Notes under the pieces: model-generated
The model's input: only the letters and a program-made list of their open reading frames with translations
Told to the model about the DNA's origin: nothing
The model's database searches: none
In this document: positions 7,335-12,500 of the stretch, piece by piece
Position numbering within the stretch: the first letter of the stretch is position 1
Layout of the letters: each line of letters begins with the position of its first letter
Assembly (NCBI GenBank): GCA_018398815.1
Contig: CM031626.1
Location: forward strand, 34,452,797 to 34,465,296
From: Conus ventricosus
Taxonomy: Eukaryota > Mollusca > Gastropoda > Neogastropoda > Conidae
DNA: 12,500 bases
Direction: 5' to 3'
Translations under genes and position numbers: made by a program

Positions 7335-7510
7335 ATCCTCTTTGTCTTTTCTTGATGTCTTTGTAACCTACTTATTTTTGTCCCTCGCTTTCTTCTTATT
7401 TTGTTTCCTCATGTTATTTGATTCTTATCTCCTCTTTCTCCTATACCGCCTCCTTTTCGTCCTCCTCTTCCCTCTGTTGTTTCACCTCCCCATCCCCCTC
7501 CTCCTGCTCG
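7335..7510. other. Pyrimidine-rich spacer
   Basis: This is T- and C-rich but mixed sequence between two pure pyrimidine tracts, probably a decayed part of the same domain. No gene is seen. Confidence 0.6.
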
Positions 7511-7607
7511 TCCCCCCCTCTCCTCTCCTCCTCCTCCTCCTCCTCCTCCTCCTCCTCCTCCTCCTCCTTCTTCTTCTTCTTCTTCTTCTTCTTCTTCCTC
7601 CTCCTTT
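7511..7607. repeat. (CTC)n-(TTC)n polypyrimidine tract
   Basis: The tract is purine-free for 97 bp: CTC repeats, then TTC, then CTC. Confidence 0.95.
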
Positions 7608-8348
7608 GAGATATCTATAGAAGGCACATTAATTTTCAAACGTTTCTCCCTGTTAAAGAGCATGGATGGTGAAACAGGTCATTCCCTGATTTCAAAAGCA
7701 ATTGATGAGAGTGAGGATGCCAGCAAGAATTCCATGGAGTCCATCCCACTTTGGTTCTCTCCCTTCCCCTACGTAAAGAACGGAGCTAAGGCAGAACCAG
7801 ATCTATGCGAAAACAGACTGGTCTGATGAAAACAAAACAGCAGCAACGACCAGATTCAGAAACATACATTTAGATGTAGCTGGCCTTTCCTTTAACTGTT
7901 TCTCTGTTTGCTTGTTTTCTTCAGTAACCCTTTCAAAGCCGTTGGAGCAAAATACCACATTGAGACTCTCAACACTGGTTGTCGATTATTGCTCTGTCTA
8001 AATGTTTGTTACTCTTAAACTCATTCATCTTAGAATGATGTTTACTGGACGTGCAGGGCTGTTGCACAAATACAATACAACCAGTCTTTTAGGAGGCACA
8101 GTGCCTGAACTAGCAAGAGAATGGCTTTCAAAGTGATGAACTTACAGGCCTTTTAAGAGATTGATTGTCAAAGCTGAAAAAAAAATTGCTGAAGCTGAGG
8201 TCATCTGAAAACACAAGAGGGTGAAGGGCGTGAATCCATTTGTCCGTTTACAGTTACTCGTACGCCCAGAAGTCATTTCCTACAAAACCCTCCCATGGGA
8301 AAAAAGAACCACACATAATTCTGTAGACAGGGAGATGAAGGGAAGGAA
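7608..8348. other. Unique intergenic sequence, nothing recognised
   Basis: This is the longest stretch of non-repetitive DNA in the window. I see stops in all frames at ordinary spacing, no RNA gene and no repeat. Confidence 0.6.
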
Positions 8349-8585
8349 ATGAGGCTGGACTGGTCACATACCACACAAGCCCACTGCCAACATCACAAGG
8401 CCATCACTGGAATGGAAAATGAAAGTGGGATGACCCTGACAGACTTTGTGGCGTGGCATGGGTTCCAGAGTGAAGACAAGAGGAATGACATAGGGCCAGC
8501 TGAAAAGGTCAGAATCATGTCCGCTAGAGGAGTGTTGCTGCCACCCTATGTTCCCCAGGGAACTTACCAGGGTGAAGTCAAGTAA
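8349..8585 (+). CDS. Unassigned short open frame, possibly a gene or transposon fragment
   Basis: The frame is 78 codons long and, unlike most frames here, has a protein-like composition rather than repeat-derived runs. A hydrophilic N-terminal part rich in His, Thr and Glu is followed by a stretch with TDFVAWHGF, then RNDIGPAEKVRIMSARG and PPYVPQGTYQGE near the end. I recognise no family. It ends in a TAA where the first copy of the 8.6-10.3 kb tandem repeat begins, so the last codons belong to that repeat. It could be a terminal fragment of a mobile element that owns the repeat, an exon, or chance. The start Met is arbitrary, and no promoter or polyadenylation signal is evident. Confidence 0.25.
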   Translation: MRLDWSHTTQAHCQHHKAITGMENESGMTLTDFVAWHGFQSEDKRNDIGPAEKVRIMSARGVLLPPYVPQGTYQGEVK

Positions 8586-8764
8586 GTCACGTTTCTTGTA
8601 ACGATCATGGTTTGAACTACCGTTGCGGTGTCCGATTAAACTTGGAGTGCGCACCATTATTTGCGATTACATCGTACAGAACTGCGATCGCTTGAACTCA
8701 CAGAGCTGTGCATCCCCGTCCACTTTTCTTTCTATTATTGTACAGCTTCACTCTGCACCATTCT
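8575..8764 (+). repeat. Tandem repeat unit, copy 1
   Basis: The copy starts at AAGTCAAGTAAGTCA and ends at CTGCACCATTCT. It shares, in order with copies 2 and 3, AACGATCATGGTTTGAACTACC, GTGTGCGCACC, TCACAGAGCTGTGCATCC and CACTTTTCTTT. It is very close to copy 2, with a few substitutions and a small indel. Confidence 0.92.
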
Positions 8765-8774
8765 CAAGAGAGAG

Positions 8775-8843
<69 letters not shown>

Positions 8844-8948
8844 AAGCGTAAGAGAGAGAGGAGAGCGTGTGTGAGAGAGAGAGAGAGAGCGTGGCGTGTG
8901 TGTGTGTGTGGTGTGTGTGTGTGTGGTGTGTGTGTTGTGTGTGTGTGG

Positions 8949-9001
<53 letters not shown>

Positions 9002-9048
9002 AAGCGTAAGAGAGAGAGAGAGCGTGTGTGAGAGAGAGAGAGCGTGTG

Positions 9049-9138
<90 letters not shown>

Positions 9139-9145
9139 GGGGGGT
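8765..9145. repeat. Compound (GA)n/(GT)n array with a 158-bp internal duplication
   Basis: GA runs alternate with GTGT runs and the marker ACAAAGCGTAAG, which appears at 8841 and again at 8999. It is followed each time by GA, AGCGTGTGTGAG, GA, AGCGTG and GT blocks. The array is thus a short higher-order repeat of about 158 bp. It occupies the linker between tandem repeat copies 1 and 2, and Arg/Glu and Ser/Leu frames in it are artefacts. Confidence 0.9.
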
Positions 9146-9342
9146 AATCCTCAACGGTTAAGTCAAGTAAGTCAAGTTCCCTGTAACGATCATGGTTTGA
9201 ACTACCATTGCAGTGTCTGGTTAAGCTTTGTGTGCGCACCATTAGCGATTACATCGTACAGAATTGCAATCGTTTGAACTCACAGAGCTGTGCATCCCCG
9301 TCCACTTTTCTTTCTATTATTGTACAGCTTCATTCTGCACCA
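9146..9342 (+). repeat. Tandem repeat unit, copy 2
   Basis: The copy begins with AATCCTCAACGGTTAAGTCA, also seen before copy 3, and runs to TCATTCTGCACCA (9330-9342), where a LINE has inserted. Its body closely matches copy 1. Confidence 0.92.
9330..9342. repeat. Target-site duplication, left copy
   Basis: TCATTCTGCACCA is repeated exactly at 10102-10114. It is the end of tandem repeat copy 2. Confidence 0.88.
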
Positions 9343-9509
9343 AATAAGATAAGGTAATGTTGCTATAGCCCAGCCGACTGCAAAGGGCCACATCAGTGCT
9401 GTCACCACGTTAAAATGAACTCACAAGTCGTTCATTGACACAATTCTTTAAAATACATCTTCGAAAAACTCATCCGAAAGTTTGTTTAAAATCTTTCCAC
9501 TGTAAAATC
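9343..9509 (-). other. LINE 3' untranslated region
   Basis: This is non-coding sequence after the LINE stop codon. It includes CTGATGTGGCCCTTTGCAG and CTATAGCAACATTACC near the end and finishes at the left target-site duplication with TTATCTTATT. Confidence 0.75.
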
Positions 9510-10100
9510 TCAGATCTGATGAAAAATGTTCATCTCTTTCAGAAACTCAAAGATCGCGTCAGGTGGGACATCTCTGAACAAGGTTTTCATGGAAATCATC
9601 TGTAAAATGTTTGTGTCTCACATCATGCAAGTCCCAACACTCTAAAAGAATATGTTTCACTGTGAGTGGCGCATGACATGGAATGCACCATGGAGCTTCT
9701 TCACTCTTTAAAAGGTATGAATTAGTAAAATACAAATAGCCGGTGTGCAGCTGACATAGAACCATTTCTTCTTTGAGACCACCAGACGTAGATGAGAGGA
9801 ACTCCTTAAGGTTTGGACGGATCTGAAAGAGTTTGTTATCTGTCTGTGTATTCCAATCCTCCTGCCAGAGGTCTCTGACATGATGATTAATTTGGGGTTT
9901 CTGATCTGAGCAGGGGATATATATGTTAGACAATTTCCCTGTTGTGACATTCTTGGCCAGGCGATCAGCCATTTCATTCACTCCGATGCCAACATGACCA
10001 GGAACCAAGCCAGAACAATGTTGTGACCCTCCACTTTCAACTTGGTAAAAAGTTTATAAAAAGTGGAGAAGTTAAGGATGATGGAGGTTTTGGCCAGCTG
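9510..10100 (-). pseudogene. LINE ORF2 C-terminus: partial RNase H plus CCHC knuckle, two frameshifts
   Basis: The minus frame starts inside RNase H (AKTSIILNFSTFYKLF, then VEGHNIVLAW). It shifts by one missing base near 10007 and continues as VPGHVGIGVNEMADRLAK, which holds the conserved His and the last catalytic Asp of RNase H. A Trp-rich spacer and CQLHTGYL follow, then the knuckle C-x2-C-x7-H-x4-C in PWCIPCHAPLTVKHILLECW. One extra base near 9593 sends this frame to a false stop at 9561-9559. In the next frame the natural tail continues as PPDAIFEFLKEMNIFHQI and ends at 9510. No stop codon interrupts the correct frames, so the two single-base indels are the only visible damage besides the 5' truncation. 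Confidence 0.85.
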
Positions 10101-10101
10101 A

Positions 10102-10114
10102 TCATTCTGCACCA
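10102..10114. repeat. Target-site duplication, right copy
   Basis: TCATTCTGCACCA is identical to 9330-9342. After it, ATTCG continues the linker much as copy 1 continues (CACCATTCTC), which shows the insertion point was inside the repeat array. Confidence 0.88.
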
Positions 10115-10135
10115 TTCGTATTTTTTTAGGGAAAA

Positions 10136-10314
10136 AATCCTCAAACGGTAAAGTCAAGTACGTCAAGTTCCCTGCAACGGTCATGGTTTCAACTACAGTT
10201 GCAGTGTCTGGTAAAACTTGGTGTGCGCATCATACGGGCGTTTACGTCACAGAGTTGTGCATCCCCATCCACTTTTCTTTTCCATCAGGGCACAGCTTCA
10301 CTCCACACCATTCC
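10136..10314 (+). repeat. Tandem repeat unit, copy 3
   Basis: The copy begins with AATCCTCAAACGGTAAAGTC and ends at CACACCATTCC. It is more diverged than copies 1 and 2 and lacks about 25 bp in the middle, where the others have GATTACATCGTACAGAA. Confidence 0.9.
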
Positions 10315-10402
10315 TCTTTTTGCAGACGTGCTGTCCCAAACATTTAATATCAATGGGACTGACACCATTGTCGTCTTCCAGACTATACTCAGATAAAAGC
10401 GC

Positions 10403-10476
10403 GTCTCTGGCCAATTCTGTTCTAGGTGCTGTGAGTTTACATGTCTCTGGCCAATTCTGTTTTAGGTGCTGTGAGT
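10403..10476 (+). repeat. 40-bp tandem duplication (2 copies)
   Basis: GTCTCTGGCCAATTCTGTTC...GTGAGT is at 10403-10436 and again at 10443-10476, with one C/T difference over 34 bases. Confidence 0.93.
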
Positions 10477-10785
10477 ATACTCGCCTTGGGCACAGTGCTC
10501 CACCTGCATAAACAGCGATTTTCCAGAGTGAGAATGGCATGAAAAGTCACAATCAATGATAAAAGCGACACACACGCCTATCCATTCCTTTGTCTGGCAC
10601 TGCATCGATTAATCAAATATATTTTGCAACAAGCTCTGGTCAAGATACACCTATCCATAACTGTGTCTGTGTCTGTGCCTGTAACAGATGAAATATAAGC
10701 CCTCTTCATTTCTACTTGTTTGATCTCTTCCGTAACTGTAACTGTAAATATCCAAATTAAATCGCGTCTTAGCACGTGAAATTTG

Positions 10786-10786
<1 letters not shown>
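10477..10786. other. Intergenic sequence, nothing recognised
   Basis: This is mixed-composition DNA before the TG array. I see no gene or RNA. Confidence 0.6.

Positions 10787-10873
<87 letters not shown>
10787..10873. repeat. (TG)n microsatellite
   Basis: This is an uninterrupted TG run of about 43 units. Confidence 0.97.
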
Positions 10874-10876
<3 letters not shown>

Positions 10877-11071
10877 ACAAATCAGGACAAAATTTCGTGA
10901 GTTTCGGACGGACGTTCATCTTTCTTCAAACGAACAGGCTTTGAAGATCTTTATTAAAATCCATGCAAACAGAAAGTGGTTTACTGTTCTCATGTGTAAC
11001 ATCCGCTACATTTGAGGCTGCGATCGAAAATCGCAATTTTTATTTTCAGAGCAAAGTTTCCAGTAACCCCT
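10874..11071. other. Intergenic sequence
   Basis: No gene is visible. A small inverted repeat, TGCGAT-CGAAA-ATCGCA, lies near 11020-11037; it lacks a T run and has no obvious function. Confidence 0.6.
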
Positions 11072-11230
11072 TAGGTGATAGCCAACGACAAGAAAAGGCT
11101 GGATGGAGTATAGTGTAGGCTGAGAGACTCTTAGTCGTCATAGTCTACGGGTCTGTGCACGTGCAATACTCGTCACTCAACCATTACACCAGCCCCGTGG
11201 GACACAGAGAATGGAAATGGACGGCTCTTG
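11072..11230 (+). repeat. Dispersed repeat, copy B (matches 538-700)
   Basis: This is the second copy of the repeat described at 538-700, in the same orientation and about 10.5 kb away. It also has a CT array downstream (11321). Its family is unknown. Confidence 0.65.
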
Positions 11231-11320
11231 GCAGAGTTCAGCAGTCTGGCCCTAAATGCCAAGGTCTGACGGTGCCATTACATTCATGTATCCAAACTCC
11301 ATTACATGCATACTTCCAGG

Positions 11321-11348
11321 CTCTCTCTCTCTCTCTCTCTCTCCTCTC

Positions 11349-11414
<66 letters not shown>
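11321..11414. repeat. (CT)n microsatellite
   Basis: CT repeats with a few CCT interruptions near 11343-11362. Ser/Leu and Arg/Glu frames across it are artefacts. Confidence 0.96.
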
Positions 11415-11417
<3 letters not shown>

Positions 11418-11713
11418 GTGCAAAGTGTACTCGCATTAAGTGACTCTATAAAAGACAGACTACAGTGACTGGCATCACGTAACTCTGTAAGAAGCTTGGA
11501 ACAAGTGAATGCAGTGCCCACATGGCTCAGACTGATCATATGCTACGACTTCTGCTTTGATTTCATATTTCTTCTTTTAATATTCTTACTTCTTTTTATA
11601 TTTTGTTCTTTTATTTGTGTGAAAACCTCGTCCATTTTAAGATATCCTTCTGATGCATTAATAATTCATTCCTATTAATGTCAAATATCCTGTTCAAATA
11701 AAACCATATATAA

Positions 11714-11717
<4 letters not shown>
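11415..11717. other. Intergenic sequence, T-rich
   Basis: No coding frame is convincing. It includes a T-rich stretch around 11560-11625. Confidence 0.6.
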
Positions 11718-11779
<62 letters not shown>

Positions 11780-11780
11780 G

Positions 11781-11848
<68 letters not shown>
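11716..11848. repeat. (TA)n microsatellite
   Basis: TA repeats of about 65 units, interrupted by ATGTAT near 11768-11785 and by AATA near 11786. The tract is self-complementary and cruciform-prone. Confidence 0.96.
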
Positions 11849-11851
<3 letters not shown>

Positions 11852-12500
11852 CATCAGCATCATCAGTACAGTGGAGCAAACACTGCCAGTTTAAATGTCT
11901 GTCTTTCTGTAAAGGGTACGATTCTGCTCAACCTTTGAGAACAAAGAGTTGGTAGTGGCTAACCCCTGAGACGCGGGATACTACCGCAGTGAGGGGCAAC
12001 CTAGCTAGTAGGGTGGAATGCCAGTTAAGAGGCTGGTCACTCAGCAGACAATTTGCCCACGGCTGGTCTGGGCAGACTGGTTTTGAAGAGACAGCCATTG
12101 GGCTTCAGCCACATCGTAATTGGTGTCGCCTTTGCTGAGGAGCTCTTGAGCCTCTCTTTGACCATGGCTGGTCTGGATGGTTTGGTCTGGGAGACTGAGT
12201 ATAGGCCGGGGGGACAGCCCCGGAGACCGTGGAGCCATGGTTGGTGTCGTCTTTGCTGAGGTGGACTTAAGATTTTAGAGAGGTAAACATACTCAGGGGG
12301 AGTCGTTGCTGGATTTGCCCTAGGTACTAAGTCTGAAGGGTCTGTGTCCTCAGCACTTCTCCAGACCCAGCTACTTACATGGTGGTCGGCTCTGGGAATA
12401 GAATGTTTGTTCAAGAGCAGCCCAGCGAAGCCAGATCTTAGGCCCTTTAGACGCTTCTAATGTTCTATTGTGACTCAGGCCACAAAAGACTTTCTCGAAA
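11849..12500. other. GC-richer region, possibly transposon-derived
   Basis: Base composition changes to balanced, non-repetitive sequence. A minus-strand frame (12414-12037, 125 codons) and a shorter overlapping one (12238-12041) have protein-like composition, but no domain I recognise. Stops occur upstream and downstream in both. The duplicated module at 12050-12261 lies inside. It may be the edge of a mobile element, but I cannot prove it. Confidence 0.4.
12050..12261 (+). repeat. Imperfect duplication of a module of about 105-120 bp
   Basis: GGCTGGTCTGG occurs at 12061 and 12166. TTGGTGTCGYCTTTGCTGAGG occurs at 12120-12140 and 12241-12261. The blocks are in the same order, with different spacing between them. 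Confidence 0.65.

Larger units (their letters stand above)
9343..10101 (-). mobile_element. 5'-truncated LINE (I/Nimb-like, RNase H-bearing) fragment
   Basis: This 759-bp insertion lies between two perfect 13-bp direct repeats. On the minus strand it reads from the middle of an RNase H domain through the C-terminal zinc-knuckle region to a stop at 9512-9510. A 3' untranslated region follows (9509-9343), ending in a TTATCTTATT-like tail with no long poly-A. Truncation at the 5' end and a target-site duplication of this size are classic signs of target-primed reverse transcription. RNase H with a CCHC knuckle occurs in I, Nimb, Ingi and related LINE clades; I cannot place it further. Confidence 0.87.

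Noticed and set aside
6199..7366. Very long open frames (up to 381 codons) of Ser, Leu, Phe and Pro
   Set aside because: They arise because TTC/CTC triplet repeats contain no stop codons. The products are homopolymer blocks in every frame, with no domain.
7823..7829. CTGATGA, a possible hammerhead core
   Set aside because: It is followed directly by AAAACAAAAC with no stem II, GAAA or cleavage triplet in place. The CTGATGA at 9516-9522 fails for the same reason.
8590..8640. GGTTTGAACTACC resembling a Pol III B box in the tandem repeat unit
   Set aside because: The match to the B-box consensus is imperfect, and I found no A box at suitable spacing, so a tRNA-derived element is not supported.
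8765..9145. Regularly spaced blocks that could suggest a CRISPR-like array
   Set aside because: The blocks are GA/GT microsatellite with one duplicated marker. There are no conserved repeats with unique spacers, and the context is eukaryotic.
11018..11040. Hairpin TGCGAT-CGAAA-ATCGCA as a terminator
   Set aside because: It has only 6 bp of stem, no following T run of note, and lies in a eukaryotic context where such terminators do not apply.

Overview
This is a gene-poor, repeat-dense stretch of animal nuclear DNA. I see no intact host gene, no rRNA or tRNA, and nothing bacterial. The content (a Penelope-like element with a C-terminal GIY-YIG endonuclease, an RNase H-bearing LINE fragment, very abundant CA/GA/TA/TTC microsatellites) fits a marine invertebrate. 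A mollusc, perhaps a gastropod, is my best guess, but that is inference.

Layout. 1-2272: TG-rich and C-rich simple sequence, a dispersed repeat copy (about 540-700), a compound CA/CGCA/GA array (1589-1788) and a CA/CGCA/TA array (2055-2272). 2273-5179: a nearly perfect head-to-head palindrome of about 2.9 kb, made of two 5'-truncated copies of one Penelope-like retroelement (PLE). Each copy carries the end of the reverse transcriptase (RT), a C-rich linker, a GIY-YIG endonuclease (EN) and a hammerhead ribozyme-like core near its 3' end. 5180-5343: a 67-bp segment, then TA and TG arrays. 5344-5970: no gene seen. 5971-7607: a polypyrimidine TTC/CTC domain, including 425 bp with no purine. 7608-8574: mostly featureless, with one short unexplained open frame (8349-8585). 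8575-10314: three copies of a repeat unit of about 180-200 bp. A GA/TG array fills the first junction. A 759-bp 5'-truncated LINE, flanked by a perfect 13-bp target-site duplication, fills the second. 10315-12500: a 40-bp tandem duplication, a TG array, the second dispersed repeat copy, CT and TA arrays, and a probably repeat-derived GC-richer tail.

How it fits together. There is no operon or pathway here; the window records nested transposition and microsatellite growth. The main points are: (i) the palindromic PLE pair with mirrored hammerhead cores; (ii) the two arms differ almost only by 1-2 bp indels, so the frameshifts may be assembly error and the element may be young; (iii) the datable order of events at 8575-10314: tandem repeat first, GA growth and LINE insertion later.
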